Of a DNA stretch of 64,000 nt, positions 1-9,504 are shown one piece after another. This DNA comes from Lachnospiraceae bacterium UBA2864. Its GTDB lineage: Bacteria; Bacillota; Clostridia; Lachnospirales; Lachnospiraceae. The notes below the pieces were generated by a model that was given only the letters and a program-made list of their open reading frames with translations, did not search any database and had not been told where the DNA came from. The stretch is taken from the NCBI GenBank assembly GCA_002350525.1, contig DEFA01000017.1, forward strand, positions 101,261 through 165,260, given 5' to 3'. Position numbers and translations under genes: made by a program. Every line of letters starts with the position of its first letter. Position 1 is the stretch's first letter.

Positions 1-2
1 TC

Positions 3-1223
3 ATTTCCTATAATGTGCTTGAGGCTATGAATCTTATAAAGCTCTGGATCAACAGAGGTCTCAATCACTATTATGCATCTATAGGTGCGGTGGCTGCGAA
101 TGATTACGGAAAGATCATAAAGGAAGCTTTAAAGCGTGATAAAGCACTTACCGATAAGCTGCATACGGCTGCGGACGGAAAGTGGTACGGGTTCGGATTC
201 GGTCCGCATATCGGATTTAAACATTGGAATTGCGAAGAGATGGCAAATCCGATAGTCGAAGAAGTTATACCTGTTCCGGGTAAGGGACTTATGGCAGGAC
301 TTGTCGGCGAGACAGGAGCCTCGGCAGGACAGGATTGGACCGGAAAGAAACTGACAATAAGACAGTTCCTGAAGGGAGACGCACTTACGGATAAGCAGAC
401 TGCGCTTATCTTTGTAGCTTCCACAGGAGACGAAGACATAGATTATAAGATAGAGACGTCTTCTCCTGCACTCAGTTTCAGCAGGACAGAAGGAACTCTG
501 TCGCTCGATAGATCATTTGAATATATTACGGTAGAAGTAGATAAGACGAAGATAGATCCGGATTCCGAGACTGCATTTTCAGTAGTCTATGACGGAGGAA
601 AGATTGAATTTGCGGTTGAACCGAACATTATCAATCCGGAAGCCCTGAAGGAAATCGAGGCATCGGATGATAAGGGTATCTCATCTCTGGAAGAGAGAGG
701 AATAGCCGTTATAGATGCCGCAGACTTCGTCAGTGAATCTCATAATACAAGCAATAAGGAGTTTAAGACAGTTAAAGCACTCGGAAGATGCGAGAATGCG
801 GTCAAACTCTTTGACATTGATAAGGTGGATTATTCTCCTAAGGCTGACGGAAAAGCACTTGTAAATTACAGCGTTTACGTACAGAATCCGGGAGAGTATG
901 AAATAATCTTCCAACTCCTTCCGACACATGCATATGAATTCGGAAAGAAGATCAGACTAGTCTACTCTGTAAACGGTGAGGACCGTACAGTACTCGAGTA
1001 TATAACGGAAGATCTGAAAAACGGAGTATGGAACAGCTGGTCTGACGGAGTTATGTCTCATGTGAGACCTGTTAAGGATAGCTGTACGCTGGAAAAGGGA
1101 TTCAATACCATAACATTTTTCGGCGAGGCTGAAGAGAATGTTCTCGAAAAGATCATTCTCGTGAAGAAGGGAGAAAGCCTTCTTCCGTCATATCTCGGCC
1201 CGAAGGAAAGTGTAAGAGTCTGA
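3..1223 (+). CDS. GH115 xylan alpha-1,2-glucuronidase, C-terminal part (5' truncated by window)
   Basis: The reading frame is open from base 3, so this is the 3' part of a larger gene; GH115 enzymes are usually 800-1000 residues and only about 400 remain. The first ~100 residues match the end of the GH115 catalytic region, including the H-I-G-[YF] segment and following Trp (HIGFKHW) that is typical of the family. The rest is a beta-rich C-terminal domain. GH115 enzymes remove 4-O-methylglucuronic acid from internal or terminal xylose of glucuronoxylan. The next gene is uxuA and the full glucuronate catabolic set follows, which supports the role. The catalytic residues lie outside the window and cannot be checked. 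Confidence 0.8.
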   Translation: MSYNVLEAMNLIKLWINRGLNHYYASIGAVAANDYGKIIKEALKRDKALTDKLHTAADGKWYGFGFGPHIGFKHWNCEEMANPIVEEVIPVPGKGLMAGLVGETGASAGQDWTGKKLTIRQFLKGDALTDKQTALIFVASTGDEDIDYKIETSSPALSFSRTEGTLSLDRSFEYITVEVDKTKIDPDSETAFSVVYDGGKIEFAVEPNIINPEALKEIEASDDKGISSLEERGIAVIDAADFVSESHNTSNKEFKTVKALGRCENAVKLFDIDKVDYSPKADGKALVNYSVYVQNPGEYEIIFQLLPTHAYEFGKKIRLVYSVNGEDRTVLEYITEDLKNGVWNSWSDGVMSHVRPVKDSCTLEKGFNTITFFGEAEENVLEKIILVKKGESLLPSYLGPKESVRV

Positions 1224-1263
1224 GGGTAATATTAATTTCAAATAGATTTAGGAGTATACGATT

Positions 1264-2328
1264 ATGAAAATGTCATTTCGCTGGTATGGTACCGGCAATG
1301 ATTCCGTATCGCTCTCCGATATCAAGCAGATCCCCGGAGTTGAAGAGATAGTTTGGGCTCTTCATCATAAGCAGCCGGGAGAAGTTTGGGAAAAGGAAGA
1401 GATACAGAAGGTTAAGGATGAACTGGATGAATACGGCTTCGGTATGGAAGTTGTAGAATCCGTAAATGTTCATGACGACATCAAGACAGCAGGCCCGAAC
1501 AGAGATCTCTATATTGAGAATTACAAGGAGACTCTCCGTAATCTCGCAGAGTTCGGAGTAAAAGTTGTATGCTACAACTTCATGCCTGTTTTCGACTGGA
1601 CTAGAACAGATCTTTTCCATCCTCTTCCGGATGGTTCGACAGCTCTTTACTATGAAAAGGATAAGATCAAACAGGATCCTGAAGAAATGGCTGAGTATAT
1701 ACTTCGCGAGTGCAAGGGATATACCATGCCTGGCTGGGAGCCTGAAAGAATGGCTCATCTGAAAGAACTCTTTAAGATGTACGAGAATGTGGATAAGGAA
1801 ACGCTCTGGGATAATCTTAAATATTTCCTCGAGGCACTTATGCCGACCTGTCATGAAACAGGCATCAAAATGGCCATTCATCCGGATGATCCACCATGGG
1901 ATATCTTCGGACTTCCGAGACTCCTTGTGGACAGTGATTCGGTAGACAGATTCCTCAGTATGGTTGACGATCCGTATAACTGCCTTACACTTTGCAGCGG
2001 CTCTCTCGGATCAAATCCGGCAAATACTGTTGCGGATATAGTAAGACGCCACACAGACAGAATAGCATTCGCTCATATAAGAAATGTAAAGCATTATCCG
2101 AATGGTGATTTCAGCGAAGCCTCACATAGAGACTGTGATGGTGATGTCGGAATACTCGATATAATCAAGGCTTATCATGATAACGGTTTTGACGGTTATA
2201 TCAGACCGGATCACGGAAGACATATATGGGGTGAGAAGTCCAGACCGGGTTACGGACTCTATGACAGAGCACTCGGAATAATGTATATTCTCGGAGCCTG
2301 GGACATGCTTGATAAATTAGAAAATTAA
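1264..2328 (+). CDS. uxuA: D-mannonate dehydratase
   Basis: This enzyme dehydrates D-mannonate to 2-keto-3-deoxygluconate in glucuronate catabolism. The 354-residue protein is full length for the clostridial form. It opens with the family pattern FRWYG and contains the HPDDPP segment and the LCSGSLG segment of UxuA TIM-barrel metalloenzymes, with further conserved His (AFAHIRN) and a final HIWG. The start has an upstream AGGAG. It lies 40 bp after the GH115 gene and 12 bp before uxuB, so co-transcription is likely. Confidence 0.95.
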   Translation: MKMSFRWYGTGNDSVSLSDIKQIPGVEEIVWALHHKQPGEVWEKEEIQKVKDELDEYGFGMEVVESVNVHDDIKTAGPNRDLYIENYKETLRNLAEFGVKVVCYNFMPVFDWTRTDLFHPLPDGSTALYYEKDKIKQDPEEMAEYILRECKGYTMPGWEPERMAHLKELFKMYENVDKETLWDNLKYFLEALMPTCHETGIKMAIHPDDPPWDIFGLPRLLVDSDSVDRFLSMVDDPYNCLTLCSGSLGSNPANTVADIVRRHTDRIAFAHIRNVKHYPNGDFSEASHRDCDGDVGILDIIKAYHDNGFDGYIRPDHGRHIWGEKSRPGYGLYDRALGIMYILGAWDMLDKLEN

Positions 2329-2340
2329 GAGGACAGTAAG

Positions 2341-3954
2341 GTGAAGTTAAAGTTAAGCAGCATTAAAGAGGAGAAAGATGCCTGGAAAGCAGCAGGGGTC
2401 AATCTGCCTGAATATGATATTGAGGGAGTAAGAGCAAAAACAGCCGAAGCTCCGGAATGGATTCATTTTGGTGCAGGTAATATTTTCAGAGGATTTATAG
2501 CCGGTATAGCTGATAAGCTTATAGGTGAAGGTCTGATGACAACGGGAATCGTTGCAACAGATTCCTTCGACTGCGAGATTATAGATAAAATATATTATCC
2601 ATACGATCTGCTTACTCTGTCCGTAGGTTTAAGACCGGACGGAAAGAGCGACAAGGCCGTGACAGCCGGAATCGGTGCGGCTCTTGCAGCGGATACAGAG
2701 CATTTCGAAGAATTGAAACGGATTGCCGCAGCACCGTCTCTTAAGATGGTATCTTTCACAATCACAGAGAAGGGATATGCGTGTACGGACATTTCCGGAA
2801 ATATACTTCCTTTTGTGGAAAAGGATATAGAGGAAGGACCGCAGAATCCTTCCACAGCCCTTGGAATAGTTACGGCACTTCTGTATGAAAGATATAAGGC
2901 CGGACGTCTTCCGATTGCACTTGTCAGCATGGATAACTGTAGTCAGAACGGACGCAAGCTTCGTGAAGGAATCACCTTCGTGGCTAAGAAATGGGTGAAG
3001 AAAGCATTCATGGAGGAAGGCTTCATCGAATATATAACGGATGAGGAGACAGTATCTTTCCCATGGAGCATGATAGATAAGATCACACCGAGACCTGATG
3101 AGGGAATTGCAAAAGAACTCACAGCACTCGGAATTGAGGATATGAATCCAATCATAACCGCGAGAAATACATTTATCGCGCCTTTTGTAAATGCTGAGAT
3201 CCCTCAGTATCTTGTCATCGAGGACAGATTCCCTAACGGAAGACCACCTCTTGAAAAGGCCGGAGTATATATGACCGACAGAGATACTGTCAACAAAGCC
3301 GAGAAGATGAAGGTTATGACATGCCTTAATCCGCTTCATACCGCACTTGCCGTATGCGGATGCCTTCTTGGATTTAACAGGATCTCGGATGAGATGAAAG
3401 ATGATGACTTAAGAAGTCTTGTGTATAAACTGGGTGACGAAGGAATGCCTGTAGTGGTAAGTCCTGGAATCATAAGCCCGAAAGACTTTATCAGAGAGGT
3501 TCTTGAGGAGAGACTTCCTAATCCGTATATTCCGGATACGCCGCAGAGAATCGCAACCGATACAAGTCAGAAGGTATCAATCCGTTTCGGAGAGACCATA
3601 AAGGGCTATATGATGAAGGATGAATGCGATAAGATGGAGATAATTCCTTTTGTTATCGCAGCATGGCTTAGATATCTCATCGGAGTGGATGATGAAGGAA
3701 AAGAGATGAGTCTCAGCCCGGATCCTATGATGGATGTTCTGAAGTCAGCCATGGAAGGAATAACTCTGGGGAAACCGGATTCGGATATGTCAGGCATCAA
3801 CTGGATAATGAACGGTGAAGACCTTTTCGGACTTAAGATTCGTGATGCCGGTAATATTGAAACTAAGATATATAAATATTTCAGGGAAATGCTCGCCGGA
3901 CCGGGAGCGGTAAGAAAAACCCTCCATAGTCTTGTGAATTCCGAAAAGCAGTAG
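2341..3954 (+). CDS. uxuB: D-fructuronate reductase (D-mannonate oxidoreductase)
   Basis: This is a mannitol-dehydrogenase-family NAD(P)H enzyme that reduces D-fructuronate to D-mannonate, the substrate of the preceding uxuA product. The 537 residues fit the long-chain polyol dehydrogenase family. An N-terminal dinucleotide-binding region carries IHFGAGNIFRGF, and the C-terminal domain carries the MKVMTCLNPLHTALAV helix that includes the family Lys-x5-Asn-x2-His catalytic pattern. The start is GTG, with GAGGA about 8 bases upstream. The gene is 12 bp behind uxuA. Confidence 0.93.
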   Translation: MKLKLSSIKEEKDAWKAAGVNLPEYDIEGVRAKTAEAPEWIHFGAGNIFRGFIAGIADKLIGEGLMTTGIVATDSFDCEIIDKIYYPYDLLTLSVGLRPDGKSDKAVTAGIGAALAADTEHFEELKRIAAAPSLKMVSFTITEKGYACTDISGNILPFVEKDIEEGPQNPSTALGIVTALLYERYKAGRLPIALVSMDNCSQNGRKLREGITFVAKKWVKKAFMEEGFIEYITDEETVSFPWSMIDKITPRPDEGIAKELTALGIEDMNPIITARNTFIAPFVNAEIPQYLVIEDRFPNGRPPLEKAGVYMTDRDTVNKAEKMKVMTCLNPLHTALAVCGCLLGFNRISDEMKDDDLRSLVYKLGDEGMPVVVSPGIISPKDFIREVLEERLPNPYIPDTPQRIATDTSQKVSIRFGETIKGYMMKDECDKMEIIPFVIAAWLRYLIGVDDEGKEMSLSPDPMMDVLKSAMEGITLGKPDSDMSGINWIMNGEDLFGLKIRDAGNIETKIYKYFREMLAGPGAVRKTLHSLVNSEKQ

Positions 3955-3976
3955 CAGATACGGCGGGAGGTAGGAA

Positions 3977-5881
3977 ATGATCAGATTATCTAATGTATTC
4001 TCTGATTGGATGATCCTGCAGAGAGATACATCCGAAAACATGGTATGGGGATATGCAGAACCTGAGTCTTATGTGAGTGTAACTCTTGCAAAGGCCGATT
4101 CCGGCAAAGAAGAACCCGAGATAGTATTTGAAGGCGGGTTAACGATACGGAGTGCCGACGGATATTTTGAGATAATGCTCCGAAGCCTCCCTGCAGGCGG
4201 TGATTATACACTTACCGTAAGTGATTCCGAGGATGTTAAAGAATATAAGCATATAACATTCGGAGATGTATTTGTATGCGGAGGGCAGTCCAATATGGAG
4301 CTGCCACTGAACCGTACGCTCGAAAGATATGAAGAGGAAACCGTCAGTACGGATAATAAGAATATCAGATTCTTCAGAGTTCCGGAGAAATTCAATTTCC
4401 ATCATACAGAGGAAATGATAGAAAACGGATGCTGGGAATACGCAAAGATGCCTGAAATACTTGATTTCGGAGCGGTTGCATACTTTACGGCAGACGAGAT
4501 ATCAAAAAGAGAGGGAGTTCCGATCGGTATATATAATACTGCAATCGGTGGAACACCTATAAAGTCGTGGGCCGGAGAAAAGACCATGAGAGAGCTTGGA
4601 CTTCATGAGACCGAGTATGAAGAATGTAAGAACGATGCATGGGTCAAAGAAACGATTGAAAGTGAAGCAAAGGCTGATATGGCATGGAGAGAAGATGCCG
4701 ATAAGTCATTTGATGCGGATCTTTCTAAAAATCCAGGCGGTATCTTTTCGGTACCGGGATTCTTCGAGGGTACACCTCTCGGAGGAAAATGCCTTGCGGT
4801 TCATTTTAAGAAAGAGTTTACGCTTTCCGAGGGATGGACCGATAAAGATGCAAAACTTTATCTCGGAGCTATCATAGATTCGGATAAGGTATATATTAAC
4901 GGACAATTTGTAGGCGAGACGGGATATCTCTATCCGCCGAGAATATATAAGGTTCCGAAGGGACTGCTTAAGACCGGACTTAATACGGTCGAGATAAAGC
5001 TTCTGGTCTTCAGATGTGAAGGCGGCTTTATGCCGGGGAAAGACTATATGATAAAAAGGTCCGACGGTGAAACCGTATCTCTTGAAGGAAACTGGGAATA
5101 TACGGTTGCAAAAGAGATGCCTTTTATAGAGAACCTCACATTTTTCTCTTATAAAGCAACAGGAGTTTATAACTGCATGATCTATCCGCTCAGAAGGCAG
5201 CAGTGCAGAGGATTCTTCTTCTACCAGGGTGAATCCAACGTGGATAATTATGCAACTTATAAAGATGAATTTGAAGCGGTTATAAAGGATTGGAGACATC
5301 TGTGGAGAGACGACAGTCTTCCGTTCATGTTCGTTCAGATAGCCGGCTTCAGTGACGGAAACAGAAAAGCATATTTCGGAAGACGTCCATTGTTTACCGA
5401 AGAACAGAGAAAATGCACGGAACTTCCGAAGACAGCGATCATTCAGGCATACGATCTCGGTGAGTTTAATGACCTTCATCCGACCAACAAAAAGGAAGTG
5501 GGACGAAGAGGTGCTCTTGCCGCAGAAGATCTTGTATACGGACGAAGCAGTTATGTTCCGGGACCTGAGATGAAGGAAGTTATCGGTAAAGACGACGGAG
5601 TAGAAATAGTATTTTCCGAAAAGCTTATACTTTCTCACGGATACGGAGTTATAACCGATCCGGACAGAGATGAGAAAAATATAATCGGCTTCGATTATAT
5701 AACAGAAGGACGCCGTGTGGCTGCGGAAGCAGAATTTACGGCAGAGAACAGAGTATTTGTAAAGCTTCCGGCCGACGTAAAGATCGAAGCGGTAAGTTAT
5801 GCATGGTCAGACTGCCCGCTTGATGCAAATCTTTATTCGGAAGACAGGCTTCCTGTTGTTCCGTTCTGTGTAAATGTTTAG
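3977..5881 (+). CDS. Sialate O-acetylesterase-family (SGNH) carbohydrate esterase with inserted jelly-roll domain
   Basis: The 634-residue protein is an SGNH-fold esterase. Ser105 lies in CGGQSNMELP and the Asp499-x-His501 pair in NDLHP. Between the two halves of the hydrolase domain, about residues 250-370, sits a beta-galactosidase-like sugar-binding jelly roll (VYINGQFVGETG is typical). This architecture is known for sialate O-acetylesterases and for acetyl-xylan esterases of similar family. In this locus the likely job is removing acetyl groups from glucuronoxylan or its oligosaccharides; sialic acid is less likely because no sialate genes are nearby. No signal peptide is seen, so it probably acts on imported oligosaccharides in the cytoplasm. 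The SD is GGGAGG. Confidence 0.85.
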   Translation: MIRLSNVFSDWMILQRDTSENMVWGYAEPESYVSVTLAKADSGKEEPEIVFEGGLTIRSADGYFEIMLRSLPAGGDYTLTVSDSEDVKEYKHITFGDVFVCGGQSNMELPLNRTLERYEEETVSTDNKNIRFFRVPEKFNFHHTEEMIENGCWEYAKMPEILDFGAVAYFTADEISKREGVPIGIYNTAIGGTPIKSWAGEKTMRELGLHETEYEECKNDAWVKETIESEAKADMAWREDADKSFDADLSKNPGGIFSVPGFFEGTPLGGKCLAVHFKKEFTLSEGWTDKDAKLYLGAIIDSDKVYINGQFVGETGYLYPPRIYKVPKGLLKTGLNTVEIKLLVFRCEGGFMPGKDYMIKRSDGETVSLEGNWEYTVAKEMPFIENLTFFSYKATGVYNCMIYPLRRQQCRGFFFYQGESNVDNYATYKDEFEAVIKDWRHLWRDDSLPFMFVQIAGFSDGNRKAYFGRRPLFTEEQRKCTELPKTAIIQAYDLGEFNDLHPTNKKEVGRRGALAAEDLVYGRSSYVPGPEMKEVIGKDDGVEIVFSEKLILSHGYGVITDPDRDEKNIIGFDYITEGRRVAAEAEFTAENRVFVKLPADVKIEAVSYAWSDCPLDANLYSEDRLPVVPFCVNV

Positions 5882-5884
5882 TAT

Positions 5885-5897
5885 CTGTTTAAAACAG
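5885..5897. promoter_or_regulatory. Perfect 13-bp palindrome between esterase genes
   Basis: CTGTTTAAAACAG is a perfect inverted repeat (6-bp arms, one central base) a few bases after the stop codon of the SGNH esterase and about 60 bp before the next start. It is followed by an AT-rich tract. It could be an operator within the xylan locus or a weak RNA stem. No promoter hexamers were clear enough to decide. Confidence 0.3.
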
Positions 5898-5957
5898 TTA
5901 CACCATAAATGAATGATATATATATAAATTTAAATAAGGGGGTTTAGTACTAGCACT

Positions 5958-7337
5958 ATGATCAGAGAAGTTGTTACAGAAAACGGTAAGGTCAGAGGAC
6001 TTCCGTCAGCGGACCCAAGAGTTACGGTATTTAAGGGCATTCCTTTTGCCGCTCCTCCGGTAGGAGAGAACAGGTGGAGAGCACCTCAGCCATGTAAAGA
6101 CTGGGAAGATACACTGCTCGCATATGAGTTTGCTCCGATTTCGGTTCAGGATCAGCCGGGAGTAGGAACGGATGTTTACTGCAAGGAGTGGCATGTGGAT
6201 CCGGATATTCCTATGGATGAGGATTGTCTGTACCTTAATGTATGGACTCCGGCAAACAGAACCGACGAAAAGCTTCCGGTACTTGTATGGTATTTCGGAG
6301 GCGGATTCCAGTGGGGATATACGGCTGAAATGGAATTTGATGCCGAGCGTCTTGCAAGAAGGGGAGTTGTAGTAGTAAGCGTAAATTACAGGCTTGCTCT
6401 TTTGGGATTCCTTGCTCATCCTGAGTTGACAAAGGAAAATCCCGATGCACCTGCAAACTTCGGTCTGCTTGACCAGCAGGCGGGACTTCATTGGGTATAC
6501 AGAAATATCGAAGCCTTTGGCGGAGACCCGGAAAAGATAACAATCGCAGGACAGTCTGCAGGAGGCGGAAGCACTATGCAGCAGCTTACTTGTCCTGATA
6601 ACTATGACATAGTTAAAGGCGCTGTCATTATGAGCGGTATGATAAGAATTGATAATGACAGCAGTGATATCTTCAATCCTCTTACGCTTGAAGAAGCGGA
6701 AAAGAGAGGTGAAGAGTTCTTTGAATATTTAGGAGTAAAAAGCCTTGAAGAAGCTCGCAAGATTGATGCTTTCAAGCTGCGTGATCTGTACGGTCAGTAC
6801 TGCAGTGCGGATCAGAAGCCGGGAATGCCGCCTGATATGACAAAGAGAATGTTCCCGATAATCGATGGAAAGCATTACCTCGGTGACCCTCTTCAGAGAC
6901 TGGTAGACGGAGAATGTCCTGACGTTCCGATAATATCAGGTTATACAGGTGACGAGTTCACCTTTAACGGCGTGAATGTTGTTGAGAAAACCGTAAAAGA
7001 TAACGTGTCAAATGCGGTAAAGCTTGACAGAGAAGCCGGAAGAAACAGAAGCTTTTATTGTTATTGCTTCAATCCTGATATTCCGGGTGAAGATAATCCC
7101 GGAACATTCCATTCAGTGGATCTGTGGTTCTGGTTCGAATCGCTCGGAAAGTGCTGGAGACCGCTCAGAGGAAGACATTTCGATCTTGCCAGACAGATGG
7201 CTAATTACTTCACCAACTTTATCAAAACGGGTAACCCTAACGGTAAAGATAATGATGGAGCGGATATGCCTGAATGGAGGAAGTTCGATCCGGAAGAGAG
7301 GAATGTAATTACATTCGAAACGGATGTAAAAAATTAA
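5958..7337 (+). CDS. Type-B carboxylesterase (alpha/beta hydrolase)
   Basis: The 459-residue protein belongs to the carboxylesterase type B family (para-nitrobenzyl-esterase-like). It has the N-terminal GIPFAAPPVGENRW pattern, the EDCLYLNVWTP segment, the oxyanion-hole GGGF, nucleophile Ser200 in GQSAGGGS, a likely acid Glu in YTGDEF and a His in GTFHSVDLW. There is no signal peptide. In this xylan cluster it may cleave acetyl or feruloyl esters from xylo-oligosaccharides, but the family does not predict substrate. A G-rich SD lies unusually far (about 15 bases) upstream of the ATG. Confidence 0.85.
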   Translation: MIREVVTENGKVRGLPSADPRVTVFKGIPFAAPPVGENRWRAPQPCKDWEDTLLAYEFAPISVQDQPGVGTDVYCKEWHVDPDIPMDEDCLYLNVWTPANRTDEKLPVLVWYFGGGFQWGYTAEMEFDAERLARRGVVVVSVNYRLALLGFLAHPELTKENPDAPANFGLLDQQAGLHWVYRNIEAFGGDPEKITIAGQSAGGGSTMQQLTCPDNYDIVKGAVIMSGMIRIDNDSSDIFNPLTLEEAEKRGEEFFEYLGVKSLEEARKIDAFKLRDLYGQYCSADQKPGMPPDMTKRMFPIIDGKHYLGDPLQRLVDGECPDVPIISGYTGDEFTFNGVNVVEKTVKDNVSNAVKLDREAGRNRSFYCYCFNPDIPGEDNPGTFHSVDLWFWFESLGKCWRPLRGRHFDLARQMANYFTNFIKTGNPNGKDNDGADMPEWRKFDPEERNVITFETDVKN

Positions 7338-7342
7338 AAAAA

Positions 7343-8746
7343 ATGACTGAATTCATTAACGACAATTTCATTCTGCATAATGAGGTTGCCAGAAAACTGT
7401 ACCATGAGCATGCGGCCAAAATGCCGATAATCGATTATCATAATCATTTAAATCCGGAAGAGATATTCGAGGATAAGATGTATGATAATCTTACCGAGGT
7501 GTGGCTCGGAGGGGATCACTATAAGTGGCGTGCCATGCGTGCCAACGGTGTCTCCGAAGAATATATAACAGGTGACGGTGATGCATATAAGAAATATCTC
7601 TCTTACGCTGATACCGTAGAGAAAGCCTTCGGTAATCCGCTTTATCATTGGACGCATCTTGAGCTTAAGAGATATTTCGGAATAGATGAAAATCTGAAGC
7701 CCGATACGGCAGAAGAGATCTGGGATAAATGTAACGCGAAGCTGAGAGATTCGGGCTTTTCGGCGCTTAACCTGCTCAGAATGCAGAATGTAAAGGTTCT
7801 CTGTACCACGGATAATCCTGCAGATGATCTTAAGTGGCATAAGAAGATAAGAGAAAAGGTAGATGATATACGTGTTCTTCCGTCTTACAGACCGGGAGAT
7901 GCTCTTGATATTGAGAAGGAAGGCTTTGCTTCATATATGGAGCGCCTCGGAGAGACGGCCGGAGTAAAGATCGAGTCGTTCGAGGATCTTCTCGATGCTC
8001 TTAAGAAGAGACTTATCTTTTTTATGGAGAACGGATGTCGTGTAACGGATCATAGTCTGGAATGTGACTTTTTTGTTGAAGATAATCCTGCACTCGCAGA
8101 CAGAATATTCAGGTGCCGTATAAAAGGTGACAAGGTTTCTTCCGAAGAAGCAGCTCTTTACCGCGGAGTTCTGATGAAGAATCTCGGTAAGATGTATGCA
8201 GAGAACGGACTTGCCATGCAGCTTCATATCGGAGCACTCAGAAACAATTCCGAAAGAATGTTTGAAAAGATCGGAGCCGATACGGGATATGACAGCCTGA
8301 ATGATTTTAATTATGCACCACAGCTCGGAAAGCTTCTTAACAGCATGGATAAAGAGAATGCTCTTCCTCGTACGATACTGTATTGCCTTAATCCGAAGGA
8401 TATGCCTATGCTTATGGCAATGGCGGGTAATTTCCAGGGAAATGAGGAAGGAATAAAAAGTAAGGTACAGCTCGGAAGTGCGTGGTGGTTTATGGATCAC
8501 ATGAACGGTATGAAACTTCAGCTTGAAACCTTATGTGAAGGAGGACTTCTCTCAGGATTTATCGGAATGCTTACTGATTCAAGAAGTTTTCTGTCATTTC
8601 CGAGACATGAATACTTCAGAAGAATTCTCTGCAACATGATAGGTGAGAAAGTTGAGAGAGGCGAATATCCGGAAGATATGGAATATTTGGGTAGCATGGT
8701 TGAAGATATCTGTTATAATAATGCAAAAGAATATTTTAGGTTTTAG
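7343..8746 (+). CDS. uxaC: Glucuronate isomerase
   Basis: It isomerises D-glucuronate to D-fructuronate, feeding uxuB. The start at 7343 gives 467 residues, and the N-terminus FINDNFILHNEVARKLYHE followed by MPIIDYHNHL matches the family, including the HxH metal site. An upstream in-frame ATG at 7274 would add 23 residues that overlap the preceding esterase and do not look like UxaC. The chosen start is 5 bases after the esterase stop in an A-rich tract with no clear SD, which suggests translational coupling. Family motifs such as LCTTDNPADDL and HIGALRNNSERM are present. Confidence 0.95.
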   Translation: MTEFINDNFILHNEVARKLYHEHAAKMPIIDYHNHLNPEEIFEDKMYDNLTEVWLGGDHYKWRAMRANGVSEEYITGDGDAYKKYLSYADTVEKAFGNPLYHWTHLELKRYFGIDENLKPDTAEEIWDKCNAKLRDSGFSALNLLRMQNVKVLCTTDNPADDLKWHKKIREKVDDIRVLPSYRPGDALDIEKEGFASYMERLGETAGVKIESFEDLLDALKKRLIFFMENGCRVTDHSLECDFFVEDNPALADRIFRCRIKGDKVSSEEAALYRGVLMKNLGKMYAENGLAMQLHIGALRNNSERMFEKIGADTGYDSLNDFNYAPQLGKLLNSMDKENALPRTILYCLNPKDMPMLMAMAGNFQGNEEGIKSKVQLGSAWWFMDHMNGMKLQLETLCEGGLLSGFIGMLTDSRSFLSFPRHEYFRRILCNMIGEKVERGEYPEDMEYLGSMVEDICYNNAKEYFRF

Positions 8747-8763
8747 GAGGATGAGTTTTAGTT

Positions 8764-9408
8764 ATGAATGACAGCGAGATTAAAGAATCCCTAAAGAAGA
8801 TCGGAATAGTTCCGGTTGTAGTTCTTGATGATGCAAAGGATGCAAAGCCGTTAGCCGATGCACTTTGCAGAGGCGGACTTCCTTGTGCGGAAGTGACATT
8901 CCGTACTGCAGCGGCAGAAGAGTCCATAAAGATTATGAAGAAGGAACATCCTGAGATGCTTATCGGTGCAGGTACGGTTCTTACCAGGGAACAGGTAGAC
9001 AGAGCTGTAAGCGCAGGGGCTGAGTTTATTGTAAGCCCGGGACTTAATCCGGACACCGTAAAATATTGTCTTGAGAAAGGTGTTGCGGTTACACCGGGAA
9101 CACAGACACCTAGCGAGATGGAGCTTGCAATGTCACTCGGACTTGATCTTGTGAAGTTTTTCCCTGCAGAACCTGCAGGAGGAATAAAGATGATCAAGGC
9201 TGTTGCGGCCGCATATGTAAATCTTTCCTTTATGCCGACAGGTGGAATCAATGCAGATAACGTAAAAGATTATCTTGCATATGACAAGATTCTTGCATGC
9301 GGTGGAAGCTGGATGGTTTCTAAGGATATGATCAAGGCCGGTGAATTCGATAAGATCGAAGCAAAGGTTCGCGAAGCAGCTGATATTGTAAAAGCGATAA
9401 GAGGATAA
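8764..9408 (+). CDS. eda: 2-keto-3-deoxy-6-phosphogluconate aldolase
   Basis: This class I aldolase cleaves KDPG to pyruvate and glyceraldehyde-3-phosphate, the last step of glucuronate use. The 214 residues are normal length. Glu43 in AEVTFRT and Schiff-base Lys131 in VKFFPAEPAGG are both present, with the C-terminal phosphate-binding region FMPTGGIN. A GGAGG-type SD precedes the ATG, and the gene follows uxaC by 17 bp. A KDPG aldolase can also act on 4-hydroxy-2-oxoglutarate. Confidence 0.93.
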   Translation: MNDSEIKESLKKIGIVPVVVLDDAKDAKPLADALCRGGLPCAEVTFRTAAAEESIKIMKKEHPEMLIGAGTVLTREQVDRAVSAGAEFIVSPGLNPDTVKYCLEKGVAVTPGTQTPSEMELAMSLGLDLVKFFPAEPAGGIKMIKAVAAAYVNLSFMPTGGINADNVKDYLAYDKILACGGSWMVSKDMIKAGEFDKIEAKVREAADIVKAIRG

Positions 9409-9413
9409 TATAA

Positions 9414-9447
9414 TGCCTTCCAGCTTCCGTTCGGAAGTCGGAGGGCA
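9414..9447 (+). other. Intercistronic hairpin between eda and kdgK
   Basis: A stem made of TGCCTTCC and GGAGGGCA encloses an inner CTTCC/GGAAG stem with a short GTTC loop. It begins 6 bases after the eda stop. No U-run follows, so it is more likely an mRNA stability or processing stem than a full terminator; partial attenuation is possible. Confidence 0.5.
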
Positions 9448-9504
9448 TAATTGGCATATAGGAAAAACATAAAAATACATATTTAATAAAGGACGGAAAA
9501 AGAT

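Noticed and set aside
4706..5638. Long minus-strand open frame (310 codons) opposite the SGNH esterase gene
   Set aside because: It lies wholly inside a strongly supported gene, has no family motif and no SD, and has the composition of an antisense shadow.
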